A DNA stretch of 64,000 nt, taken from the NCBI RefSeq assembly GCF_900105985.1, contig NZ_FNUB01000005.1, forward strand, positions 186,001-250,000. The letters run 5' to 3'. Under the pieces are notes generated by a model. It was given only the letters and a program-made list of their open reading frames with translations. It had not been told where the DNA came from and made no database searches. A program made the position numbers and the translations under genes. Origin of the DNA: Tenacibaculum sp. MAR_2010_89. GTDB lineage: Bacteria; Bacteroidota; Bacteroidia; Flavobacteriales; Flavobacteriaceae. Each line of letters begins with the position of its first letter. Within the stretch, counting starts at the first letter, position 1. Positions 17,831 through 28,000 of this stretch are shown here, piece after piece.

Positions 17831-19372
17831 ATGGCAAAACAAGAAGATCAATTTAAAAAGGTAATATCACACGCTAAAGAATATGGTTATATTTTTCAAT
17901 CATCTGAAATTTATGACGGATTAAGTGCTGTGTATGACTACGCCCAAAATGGAGTAGAATTAAAGAAAAATATTCGCGACTATTGGTGGAAAGCAATGGT
18001 ACAAATGCATGAAAATATTGTAGGTATAGATGCCTCTATATTAATGCACCCAACCACATGGAAAGCTTCCGGCCACGTAGATGCTTTTAATGACCCTTTA
18101 ATTGATAACAAAGACAGTAAAAAGCGTTATAGAGCAGATGTTTTAATTGAAGACTATTGTGCTAAAATTGAAAACAAAATTGAAAAAGAGGTTAAAAAAG
18201 CTGAAAAACGATTTGGCGACTCTTTTAATAAAGAAGAATTCGTTACAACTAACGGACGCGTTTTAGGATATCAAGAAAAAATTAATACCATTTTAAGTAG
18301 GTTAGGTAAATCATTAGAAAATGAAGATTTAGCCGACGTAAAAACTTTAATTGAAGAGTTAGAAATTGCTGACCCTTTAACAGGAAGTAAAAATTGGACA
18401 GATGTTAAACAATTTAATTTAATGTTTGGAACCAAGTTAGGTGCTTCTGCTGAAAGTGCCATGAATTTATATTTACGCCCTGAAACAGCACAAGGTATTT
18501 TTGTTAACTTTTTAAACGTTCAAAAAACTGGACGTATGAAAATACCTTTTGGAATAGCACAAACTGGTAAAGCTTTTCGTAATGAAATTGTAGCTCGTCA
18601 GTTTATATTTAGAATGCGTGAATTTGAGCAAATGGAAATGCAATTTTTTGTAAAACCTGGAACTCAAAAAGAATGGTATGAACAATGGAAAGAAAACCGT
18701 TTAAAATGGCACTTATCATTAGGTATAAACAAAGATAACTACCGTTTTCACGATCATGAAAAATTAGCTCATTATGCTGATGCTGCTGCAGATATTGAAT
18801 TTAAATTTCCTTTTGGTTTTAAAGAGTTAGAAGGTATTCACTCACGTACTGATTTTGATTTAAAAGCACATGAAGAGCATTCTGGTAAAAAATTACAATA
18901 CTTTGATCCTGAAGAAAACAAAAACTACGTGCCATATGTAGTTGAAACTTCTATTGGATTGGATAGAATGTTTTTAGCTGTTTTCTCTAATTCATTACAA
19001 GAAGAAGAGTTAGAAAATGGGACTACAAGAACTGTTTTAAAATTACCTGCAGTTTTAGCTCCTACAAAAGCCGCTATTTTACCTTTAGTTAAGAAAGACG
19101 GATTACCAGAGGTGGCTCGTAAAATTGTTGAAGATTTAAAATGGGACTTCAATGTAGCTTATGATGAAAAAGATGCTGTTGGGCGTCGTTACCGACGTCA
19201 AGATGCTGCTGGTACTCCTTTTTGTATTACTGTTGATCATGATACTTTAGAAGATAATATGGTTACCATACGTCATAGAGATACCATGGAACAAAATCGT
19301 GTTAAAATTGAAGAGCTTAGAGCTATAATTAAACAAGAAGTTGATGTACGTTCTTGGTTAATGAAAATGTAA
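17831..19372 (+). CDS. glyS: Glycyl-tRNA synthetase (single-chain, dimeric type)
   Basis: This 513-residue class II synthetase charges tRNA-Gly. It is the single-polypeptide alpha2 type, not the split alpha/beta GlyQS type. Visible class II signatures are YLRPETAQGIFVNFLN (about 214-229), IPFGIAQTGKAFRNEI (motif 2, about 237-252) and VETSIGLDRMF (motif 3, about 368-378). The C-terminal anticodon-binding domain contains GRRYRRQDAAGTPFC. The length suits the family. A hairpin terminator follows. Confidence 0.97.
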   Translation: MAKQEDQFKKVISHAKEYGYIFQSSEIYDGLSAVYDYAQNGVELKKNIRDYWWKAMVQMHENIVGIDASILMHPTTWKASGHVDAFNDPLIDNKDSKKRYRADVLIEDYCAKIENKIEKEVKKAEKRFGDSFNKEEFVTTNGRVLGYQEKINTILSRLGKSLENEDLADVKTLIEELEIADPLTGSKNWTDVKQFNLMFGTKLGASAESAMNLYLRPETAQGIFVNFLNVQKTGRMKIPFGIAQTGKAFRNEIVARQFIFRMREFEQMEMQFFVKPGTQKEWYEQWKENRLKWHLSLGINKDNYRFHDHEKLAHYADAAADIEFKFPFGFKELEGIHSRTDFDLKAHEEHSGKKLQYFDPEENKNYVPYVVETSIGLDRMFLAVFSNSLQEEELENGTTRTVLKLPAVLAPTKAAILPLVKKDGLPEVARKIVEDLKWDFNVAYDEKDAVGRRYRRQDAAGTPFCITVDHDTLEDNMVTIRHRDTMEQNRVKIEELRAIIKQEVDVRSWLMKM

Positions 19373-19392
19373 GTTTTCTACTATATATATTA

Positions 19393-19426
19393 AAAAGCCT
19401 ATCATTAATTTGATAGGTTTTTCTTT
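19393..19426 (+). terminator. Rho-independent terminator after glyS
   Basis: The stem AAAGCCTATCA / TGATAGGTTT is followed by T-rich sequence 20 bases after the glyS stop. Confidence 0.8.
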
Positions 19427-19491
19427 TGTAGGTTACAAAGAAAAAAGAGTTCAACAATTGTACTTTCGGTATATTTAACAAACCATAAAAA

Positions 19492-19570
19492 GTTCGTCAT
19501 TACGAATGAAACCTAGTGAAATAAAGTAATCTAATAATTGATTTACAGATTGCTTCTTTCCTTCTCTAGT
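19492..19570. repeat. REP-like intergenic element, one half
   Basis: This stretch contains CGTCATTACGAATGAAACC followed by an imperfect inverted pair, GAAATAAAGTAATCT and AGATTGCTTCTTTC. From memory it resembles a dispersed palindromic repeat in flavobacterial genomes that normally closes with a CGCAATGACG-like arm. That closing arm is absent here. The element abuts the left copy of the 24-bp repeat. No protein is encoded. Confidence 0.5.
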
Positions 19571-19594
19571 TCCCGCTAGTTTGCAACTAGTGGC
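19571..19594 (+). repeat. 24-bp inverted repeat, left copy
   Basis: The unit contains CTAGTTTGCAACTAG, itself a hairpin (CTAGTT-TGC-AACTAG). It is the exact reverse complement of 19798-19821 over all 24 bases. Confidence 0.9.
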
Positions 19595-19797
19595 TAACAA
19601 GTTTAGTTTTATTTTGTTAAACTAAAATATAAAATCTATAGTATAGAACTACATTTGATTTTTAATAATTACACCCCTTAATCTTTTATATTTTTATCTT
19701 AAAAAATTAATATATAAGATAGTTTTGGAGTAAAAAAGCCATAACATTTTACCGTTATGACTTTATATTTTATTTCTCTTACCGCTTACTCATATAC
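19595..19797. other. Noncoding 203-bp spacer between the inverted repeats
   Basis: This AT-rich stretch has no open reading frame of note. It contains one small hairpin (CATAAC / GTTATG, 19740-19759) next to an A-rich run that could end transcription from the right. With the repeats it forms most of the gap between glyS and the candidate immunity gene. Confidence 0.6.
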
Positions 19798-19821
19798 GCC
19801 ACTAGTTGCAAACTAGCGGGA
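19798..19821 (-). repeat. 24-bp inverted repeat, right copy
   Basis: It is the exact reverse complement of 19571-19594. It lies just beyond the stop codon of the candidate immunity gene at 19842. Confidence 0.9.
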
Positions 19822-19841
19822 GCGGGGGAGTATTTATCATT

Positions 19842-20342
19842 TTAATTTAACCATTCTATATTATTACTCTCACTTTTAAATTCAATTATGCATGATTTTA
19901 TTATAGTTATAAAATCACTATGGCTTATTTCTAAAACATTTGAATCCATTTCAATAAAATCATTTTCTGATAAATTAAAATTTTCAGGGTATCCTGAAGG
20001 TTTCAGTGATATAGCACTATATTCTGTTGTAGCCCCATAACTAATACATAATAAGTTGTTAGGCTCTTTTATCACTACTTTAATACAGCCAATATATTGA
20101 TCGGAAAAATCAAAAGGTAGGAATATTTCTTTCCTCCCTTTATCTAGTTCTATTAACCAATTCTCTAATAAATTAATTATATTAAGATTAGCTTTTCTTA
20201 AAGATTCATCATTAGGGTTAAATTTTTTATCGATAGCAAAGAAATAAGTATCAACTACTTGTTTAAATCCTGATTTAAAAATTTCAAAAACTAAATTATT
20301 ATGACCTCCTAATTTTACGTTATCTCTATAAATTTTAAACAT
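19842..20342 (-). CDS. Candidate immunity protein of the RHS toxin
   Basis: This 166-residue protein is acidic overall, has no signal peptide and matches no family I know. It lies 10 bases downstream of the toxin-bearing RHS gene on the same strand, where polymorphic-toxin immunity genes normally sit. The size (about 19 kDa) and likely cytoplasmic location also fit. The sequence starts MFKIYRDNVKLGGHNN. The middle has YIGCIKVVIKEPN and the end is SHSDFITIIKSCIIEF-like, suggesting mixed alpha/beta structure. The immunity role is an inference from position only. Confidence 0.6.
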   Translation of the reverse strand: MFKIYRDNVKLGGHNNLVFEIFKSGFKQVVDTYFFAIDKKFNPNDESLRKANLNIINLLENWLIELDKGRKEIFLPFDFSDQYIGCIKVVIKEPNNLLCISYGATTEYSAISLKPSGYPENFNLSENDFIEMDSNVLEISHSDFITIIKSCIIEFKSESNNIEWLN

Positions 20343-20352
20343 AATATCTAAA

Positions 20353-23300
20353 TTATTTTGTTGGATAAGCTGTAATTACATCGCTAGTACCATCTATTAC
20401 AACAATTCTTAAAGTAGATAAATTTTCTCCATTCCCTATTCTACCTCCTTGTTTTCCAATTGTTTTCCCTAAGTTAACATCAAAAGCTCTATAACCATCT
20501 TTCAGCTTTCCTTTCATTCCTGAACTTTTTACAATATCCCATGCATCATCAATTGTACCTATCAAATCGTCAGTAGAAATAGTAAAAACACCATGAATAG
20601 CTTTTTTTGTGTTATCTGACAAATGTGCTCCTACATGAGCTAATCTATTCCCTTCTCTACTACCTAGATTATAAAATAATCCTTTAGGAGAAACTAAAGC
20701 GTTATCAGAAAGTCTTAGTGTATTTCTTGCTATTTTCCCTCCTTTTCCTAAAGCATCTCCTATAAAAGGTATCATCGAAATTCCGCTTAGAGAGGCTTGA
20801 GAATAATTTCCTTCTCCTGCATACCATGATGCATTTAAACCATCAGCAATAAAAGTTGGATCAAAAATTCCCGCAATATCTAGAGCTAAATGTCCTATAT
20901 CAGAAACAGCTTTAGCAACTTGTCCTACTCCAACGGCCATTTCAATTCTATTGGTTTCTGAATCAAAACTAGGATCAGGTGTTTCTATTTTTTGCCTTAA
21001 TTGCTCACCATAAGCTTTACTTACTTTTTCTACACCTTCATTGTAATTATTCTTAATACTTTGATAACCTTCATAACCAAGCCTCATTGCCTCAAAAAGC
21101 AACTGATTATTCAAAAGTTCACGTCCTTCGAGTTCTTTACCTAAACCTAATTTATTTTCTGCAAAAGCATATGTGGCATTATAAGCAAAATCTTCTGCTA
21201 ATGGGTCTATACTCCAAAACCTTCCATATGCAGGATCATAAAAACGATATTTAAACTCGTTTACATTTAACCCTAATTCATCGTGATATTCTTGCCCTTG
21301 GAATGTTTTATTCTTCTGCGCAGTGCTATTCCCAAGGGCTGAGACGTTATTATTGTATCCTTTGTGTTTGAGTCCAAAAGGATAGTAATTAGATTCTTCT
21401 ATAATTTCAGTACTAGCAGTAATAATACCATCATTGTTATTATCAGTATAAGATAATCTTACATTTCCTAAATGGTCTTTGTATTGGTATACGTAGTTAA
21501 AGGTACCATTATCATTCTTTACATAACCCTCTGGGTGGTTAAAGAATTCTAAGGCTCCATTTTTATAAATATGGTTTCCTGCATAGTCAGTAGTTATTCC
21601 GCTTACTGTCTTTCTTAGTTTTGAACCACTAGCATCATAAGTATAATCTATATGTTGCTCTCCAATAGTAACCCTAGTTGGTAAGTTTAAATGATTGTAA
21701 GTAATATTAGTAATGCCTTTATTAGCATCGGTTTTCATATTACCATTTACATCATAGGTATAATCATTTCCTGCTACTGTAGGATTTTTAAATCCATAAT
21801 ACTTATTACCATAATCTGTTACGTTTACAAGCTTATTCCCTGAATCATATTGGTAAGTCATATTATCCATAACACTAAAGGTTGAAGCAGATGAATTAGT
21901 TGCTCCGTATCTTATAAGCTTGGTAATATTACCGTTTTTATCATAGGTTATGGGCTCAGTAGGTGTTCCAATATTATAATTCCCAGTATTATCAACTGCT
22001 CCAGTAATTCTATTTAAAGCATCGTAAGTGTAAGTATATTGACTACTTACTGGGTTACCACTTGTGTTTACACTTAGTGAGTTCCAGTTAGTTTGTGCTA
22101 TATTTCCATTAAATAAACGTTTATTCACATCAGATGCATCATTATACTTTAGGCTAAAGTTAAATAAATCATTGTCATTTACACCATCTTGGTTAATATT
22201 TTTTAACCAACCACGTACATTGTAGGCGTAATCTACCTTTTGTAAACCTTTGCTATTATCTACAATTTTTAGGTCTTTGATATGAGTATTATTTGAATGT
22301 ATAGATATATCACCAAACAAACTTCCAGAGGATGGTGTTAAAGATATATAAAAGGTTGCACCATTCTTTTTATAATGAATTTCACTTCCTATACGTTCAA
22401 CTCTAAACACATCACCAATTTTGTAAGTGGTTTTGTCTCCTATATTTTGCCCAGATTCGTATATTCTTACATTTTTATCTCCCCAAATATATATTGCGTA
22501 TTCAATACTAGAATAACTTGCATTTGTGTTCGTCTGAGAAACTCCAATCATATAATATTTATGTATATTAACTGGAAAAAACTCTACATACCCATCTCCA
22601 GTAAAATTGCCTTGAGTAGCTAAACCATGATTCCAACCATTAGATCCTGTTTTTGTAATTACATCATTACTAATACTTATTCCGCTAGTTACATCTTTGT
22701 AACCTGTTTTGGTTCCGTTACCTACTAACTTTGCTTCTAATTGTCCTAATTCATCGTAATTATTTTTTACGAGTCTAGTTGAAACTTGATTGTTGATTTT
22801 TTGAGTTTGACTAACGAGCCTATCCATATGGTCATACTCAAACCTATCAATAGTTACAATATCAGCTTTTCCTGTTTTTTTATGGGTAGTATTTGATATT
22901 TCTACTTTTCCTGTAAAATCTAATTTATTTAAAATCCACTCTTCTGTGTTTAAATAGTCATTTTTATGGTGAGTCTCCCAAGCTCTTCCTTTATTATCAT
23001 AATAAGTAGCTGTTGTAGTCCATTTGTCAGTACCTAATACTCTTACTTGTGATACGGTAGGCAATCCTTTTACATTAGCCGTAGCTGTCATTCCTTCCCA
23101 TGTACCTGAACCTCCTGCTGGGTTAAAAAGTACGATGTCTCCAACTTCATAGTCATCATAATAATTAACAGTATAAATCTCTGTATAATTTGTTGGGTAT
23201 GTTACTGCGTAATTATAATATATTTTTTGATTGTTAAAAACAACATGTGAACTTGTTCTTTTTGTATGGTTAGATGGATATTGATTAGTTATCCAGTTTT

Positions 23301-25062
23301 GAATGCCATTTCTAGATCCACCATCCCAGGTTTTACCTGTAATAACAACTCTACCTAATGCATCATATTTAGTAAATAACCAGTGCTTACCTGGTCTTAA
23401 AACAGCATCTTGTGTTAATACTGGACGATCCAAATTGTCATACACGATATACTCCCATCCTTTTCCTGGTATTTTCTTTTCTACTAGTCGGTTTCTATGA
23501 TCGTATTTATATTGGTATCCTAAATCGTTTAATGTATTTCTTACAGTAGTAATATTGTTAACAGTAGCTTCTACTTTTGGAGGTAATACATAGGTTAGGT
23601 TTCCAAAGTCATCATATACATAATAGGTATCATGTTTTTGACCTGCATTATAGGTACGTTTTAATACTACCTGTCCTTGTTTGTTTTTAAACTCTTCTGT
23701 TGTATGGTTTACACCATCAGCTGGCATCCAGTTTTCATCTTTAGTAATTGTTTTACTTAACTGCCCAACTATAAAATATCCGCTATTGGCTGTACTTCTT
23801 TGTAAAGTAGGTGTATAGGTGTTATTTGCAAAACTAGTAGTTACATAATAGTTAATTACTTCTGATGCTGTATTAACATCATATTCAAACTTTATACTAT
23901 GACTATTGTTGGTATATCCTTTTGAAGAATAGGTATTTCCTTTTTTCCAATCTTTTCCAGGTGCTGCTTGCTCATAAACTCGATTTAAAGGAGAGTTCTC
24001 TAGTACCTTTTCTGAATATGCATTTACATCTGGTAAAGATACACCTGCAAAATCAGGAGTATGTTTTGTTTGATAAAAAGCGTTGGTTGCATTAGCTACA
24101 TTGCCTGTAACTATGTTTCCATTTGTAACCGTGGTTGCATACGGTAAGTACTCTTTTGTTTGGCGCCCTAAAGCATCGTACTCATAGTGTGTAACGATAT
24201 CTTTTGGTGGAGCTACTGAACTAATAGCACTATTACTTTTTGCTAGTTCTGGAATAGTTAGGTTTCCTCCATCTACTTGCTCAAATAATGGACTCCAAAA
24301 GTATTGACGAACACTTGTGTCTGTACAATAATACAAGTAGTCTCGTAAACGGGTTGTAGTATGATTTGCACTCCATTTATATTCTATTCCATTAGCTACT
24401 TTGTTTCCATTAGTATCGTACAGTCCACTAACTCCTGTATCTCCTCCTGAATAATTTACTGGATGTACAACACCCACCATTAAATACCAGGTGTTTAATT
24501 GTGGTAAACCTCCAGCCCAAAAATAAGGATTGGTATTGGCTGTTCCGTTTAGGTTATTTACATTTTGAACTCCATGATAGGTTGCTCCTACATTATTAGA
24601 AGTACTCGTTTTCTTTACCCAAACAGTATATCGGTAGGTTTTATTTCTATCTATTTCAAAAAACTTCGTATTCCAACCTCCATCTGCGTTACTAGCTGCA
24701 TCAGGTTTACATTCCCATAATAAATCAGTAGTTCCAAAAGGAGTAGTTCCGTTTACTATCTTATTTTCAGTACTACTCCCATTACGATTATAAAAATCAG
24801 TGGCTGTATTATTTAATGTCCAATCAATTGGCATTTCATTAGCATTGGCTAAAACACCTCCTCCTTGTAATACAATACTTTGCTTTGCGCGACCTAATCC
24901 ATCAAAATATTGAATACTGGTACTTACCTTGTCTTTGTCATTCCCTACTACAGAACTTGTGGTAGCTTTTTTATATGTTTTACTGGTTACGTAATTCTCT
25001 GTTTGTGTTTGACCTACTAATAGCATAGGTAGAAACAATACGATATATAATAACTTTTTCAT
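20353..25062 (-). CDS. RHS repeat protein B with C-terminal toxin-like domain
   Basis: This 1569-residue secreted protein has a signal peptide (about residues 1-17) and a DUF6443-like N-terminal domain with QYFDGLGRAKQSIVLQGG (about 50-67). A beta-rich insert follows at about 80-270. Many YD/RHS repeats come next (YEYDALGRQTKEY and similar), interrupted by a lectin-like insert (TKTGSNGWNHGL to IHSNNTHIKDL, about 795-935). The RHS core ends YRFYDPAYGRFWSIDPLAED near 1290. A pre-toxin region at about 1405-1444 (YSQASLSGISMIPFIGDALG) precedes a variable C-terminus of about 100 residues (about 1467-1569, bases 20353-20664) with HGVF, DDAW and a final TAYP. That end looks like a small nuclease-type toxin, perhaps of the BECR fold, but this is unproven. 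Confidence 0.85.
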   Translation of the reverse strand: MKKLLYIVLFLPMLLVGQTQTENYVTSKTYKKATTSSVVGNDKDKVSTSIQYFDGLGRAKQSIVLQGGGVLANANEMPIDWTLNNTATDFYNRNGSSTENKIVNGTTPFGTTDLLWECKPDAASNADGGWNTKFFEIDRNKTYRYTVWVKKTSTSNNVGATYHGVQNVNNLNGTANTNPYFWAGGLPQLNTWYLMVGVVHPVNYSGGDTGVSGLYDTNGNKVANGIEYKWSANHTTTRLRDYLYYCTDTSVRQYFWSPLFEQVDGGNLTIPELAKSNSAISSVAPPKDIVTHYEYDALGRQTKEYLPYATTVTNGNIVTGNVANATNAFYQTKHTPDFAGVSLPDVNAYSEKVLENSPLNRVYEQAAPGKDWKKGNTYSSKGYTNNSHSIKFEYDVNTASEVINYYVTTSFANNTYTPTLQRSTANSGYFIVGQLSKTITKDENWMPADGVNHTTEEFKNKQGQVVLKRTYNAGQKHDTYYVYDDFGNLTYVLPPKVEATVNNITTVRNTLNDLGYQYKYDHRNRLVEKKIPGKGWEYIVYDNLDRPVLTQDAVLRPGKHWLFTKYDALGRVVITGKTWDGGSRNGIQNWITNQYPSNHTKRTSSHVVFNNQKIYYNYAVTYPTNYTEIYTVNYYDDYEVGDIVLFNPAGGSGTWEGMTATANVKGLPTVSQVRVLGTDKWTTTATYYDNKGRAWETHHKNDYLNTEEWILNKLDFTGKVEISNTTHKKTGKADIVTIDRFEYDHMDRLVSQTQKINNQVSTRLVKNNYDELGQLEAKLVGNGTKTGYKDVTSGISISNDVITKTGSNGWNHGLATQGNFTGDGYVEFFPVNIHKYYMIGVSQTNTNASYSSIEYAIYIWGDKNVRIYESGQNIGDKTTYKIGDVFRVERIGSEIHYKKNGATFYISLTPSSGSLFGDISIHSNNTHIKDLKIVDNSKGLQKVDYAYNVRGWLKNINQDGVNDNDLFNFSLKYNDASDVNKRLFNGNIAQTNWNSLSVNTSGNPVSSQYTYTYDALNRITGAVDNTGNYNIGTPTEPITYDKNGNITKLIRYGATNSSASTFSVMDNMTYQYDSGNKLVNVTDYGNKYYGFKNPTVAGNDYTYDVNGNMKTDANKGITNITYNHLNLPTRVTIGEQHIDYTYDASGSKLRKTVSGITTDYAGNHIYKNGALEFFNHPEGYVKNDNGTFNYVYQYKDHLGNVRLSYTDNNNDGIITASTEIIEESNYYPFGLKHKGYNNNVSALGNSTAQKNKTFQGQEYHDELGLNVNEFKYRFYDPAYGRFWSIDPLAEDFAYNATYAFAENKLGLGKELEGRELLNNQLLFEAMRLGYEGYQSIKNNYNEGVEKVSKAYGEQLRQKIETPDPSFDSETNRIEMAVGVGQVAKAVSDIGHLALDIAGIFDPTFIADGLNASWYAGEGNYSQASLSGISMIPFIGDALGKGGKIARNTLRLSDNALVSPKGLFYNLGSREGNRLAHVGAHLSDNTKKAIHGVFTISTDDLIGTIDDAWDIVKSSGMKGKLKDGYRAFDVNLGKTIGKQGGRIGNGENLSTLRIVVIDGTSDVITAYPTK

Positions 25063-25067
25063 AGCTC

Positions 25068-28000
25068 TTAGTTTTTATAGTGATATGTATTCTCTTTTAA
25101 TATATTTCCCTCTGCATCTTTAACCTGTTTTAAACGGTTAAAATTATCGTACTCATAATACATGGTTCTACCTCTTGGGTCTGTTACACTAGTAACTCCT
25201 ATTAATGGATTGTAAGTTAATGTGGTTACTTGAGTTTGTACATTTGTGAAACTTGCACGCAAAGTTGCTAAACTAATTCGTAATGCATTTTCTGTAGTTA
25301 CATTAGTATCTGCGTTAGATGCAGTCACCGCATTATTAATAGCTGTTTGTTGTGCTGAACTAATAACACCCTCGTAAGCTTCTATTTTTGCTATAGGTTG
25401 TGTTTGATTATAGCCCCATACATAGTAAATCTTTGTACCGTCTTTTTTACTAATCTCTACTGGATTTCCTTTAGTATCATACTTGTGAAATACTACACGG
25501 TCTTCTAATCCTAATGTGCTTTTGGCTGTTTGTACTTTTTGTGGTAAATAATTACTTCCAAAATTAGTATACACCGTATTTTGAGTAGATAGCTTCGTAT
25601 TTCCTTTATATGATTCTACTTTTAAAGGTTCTGCTATACGATATTGATTGGTTAAGGTTTGATCTCCTAAATCAGGAGCATAATAGGTTTTAGTTTTTAT
25701 TACCTCTCCTCGGCTATTAGTTACTGTTGTTTCTGAAGGCAATAGTTTGTTATTATTATACACATAGTTTTGAGTACTTACTATGTTGCCTGATGCTAAA
25801 TAACTAGTACTCATTTTACTTTTTAAACGATGCCATTCTGTTGAATAACTATATAAGGCTATAAGTAACATTTCATTCCCTTGTCCTAAACCATTTCCTA
25901 AATTGTTTGCAGGCATTGCTATTGTTTCTATACCAAAATAAGGAGCATGATAGGTGTTGACAGTTTCATAGGTAGTTTCTTGCTTACTTACCAATTGATT
26001 TTCAGCATTAAACACTTCTAGTTTTTCTAAATTCCCTCGTAACCAATCTCTATAAATAACAGTCTTAAAGTTATTTGGGTACATATTACTATAATAAACA
26101 GTATTATGTGGGTTATCCGGACTTCCTAAGTGCCTTGAGAAAGTATACCTTTTTTTACCATTGTTAATACCACCTGTGTAAGTTTCTGTTACATTTTTGT
26201 ATCCTGCATATCCACCTTTGGTTAGCTCTAATTGTTTTCCTACCGTAGAATAAATTGCGATTGCTCCACTTTGATAATTCTCACAACTTCCTCCTCCTTT
26301 ATAATTAAAATTTACAAAATTTGGAAAACCAACTGAAAAACCACTTGAAATATTACCTGACTGTTCAAAAGATTCATAATTAAAACTTCTTGACATTGCC
26401 AACTTCCCTAAAGATTCGTAAGTACTTATTTGTGCTATTCGTAAGCCTCCATAAATATATTCATTAGGTTTTGGATCAGTAGTCCAATTCATGGTTACTG
26501 AAAAAGTTTTTCCTGCTCCAGAAGAACTACTTGGTGATGATGGTGGTAAACCACCACCTCCTAAACAATTAGGATCTGTTAATGGATCACAACCTCCTCC
26601 ACCTCCTGAAGAGCTTGAAGTTGCTTTTGCGGTAACTTTATAAGATCCTGGTGCAAAAGTGTACTCTAAATTAGGATTTAGAATAGTTAAACTAAAGTTA
26701 GGATTACTAACTCCTTTCACTTTTAATGTATAATCACATGATGTGCTATTAAAAAGTGGTCCACACCCTGTCATACTACTTGTAAAAGTAACAAGACCAT
26801 CACTATTACTTGGAATGGTAAATGCCATTGAATAATCTATTGCTGGATCTGAATCTTGAAACAATGAACTATTGGTAAAATGCTTAGTTACTTTTGTTAA
26901 ATGATCTATATAATTAGCTGCACTACCATCAAAAACACTTACGTAGTTATTATCCCATACAAAACTATCATATCCACCTGTTGGATAGGTTATTTTAGTC
27001 AGAGTTCCTGCTTGGGTAAATGATGGATCCACAGCTCTGTCTGCATTACCAATGTATCCTAATGTATTGTATTTATCTTTTGCTATTAAAGAGGCATTTG
27101 TTTTTCCATTGAAAAAACCAAAATAATCCATAGATTTTGAATAACGTCCTGGTAATTTTGTTGCATGGTATTCAAAAGTGTAAGGGTTTAATGTATTTGA
27201 ATTTGCATCAAACTGCCTAACAGAATTTAATTGTAAGCGATATTTCCCCTCTCCATAATAATCAAAAGGAGAACCAGAATTTGTTCCTTGCTCCATACTG
27301 GTTATAAGTTCTATTCCTTTTACAAAATTATTATGCTTATCATATAATTTTATTTTTTTTAATGGATATGACTTGTGCAAATCTAAACGCTCAGTTGTTC
27401 CTTTTTCAAATACTATTTTTCCTTCAGGAAATTCTATACTTGCTATTTTAGGCTGTGTAAATTCTTTCTTTAAAAAATTAATTGTCAATCCTTTTTTAGG
27501 CGAACAATTTGATTCTATAAATTCTTCATTAATTCTTTGAGTAGTTTTTACTCCTGATTCTACTGTATAATGAAATTTGATACTTTGATCACTTGTTGGA
27601 AAAACAACATCTAAGAGCATCCAAGTCTGAAAAAATGGAGTACTAGAACTTCCATAATTTTGAGAGTTTCCTGAAGTAAATCCTTGAGGAGTTAAAGAAA
27701 CATTTTGACTACTAATAATTCGTTCTTGACCTGTTCTTAATCCATCTGATGACTTTCCAAAATGATAGGCTACTCCATTAGGAGTCGTTATTTTAAAACC
27801 TACAATTCTTCCTCCTGCATTTTTAGTTTCTATTTTCAAGTTACTATAAGATACTTGAACAAACTTATTCAAAGATTGATCATAAAAAAACTTCCCTGAA
27901 CCTCCTGGGAAATTAAAATTAAAAATATCAGCTTCATAATCTCGTTGATGAGCCATATTCTGAAGCAAATGATATGTTTGCCCATCAAAGTTCATCGAAT

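Noticed and set aside
25062..25068. RHS A and RHS B as one gene broken by a mutation
   Set aside because: Each has its own signal peptide and complete start and stop; the two-gene layout is typical in this phylum.
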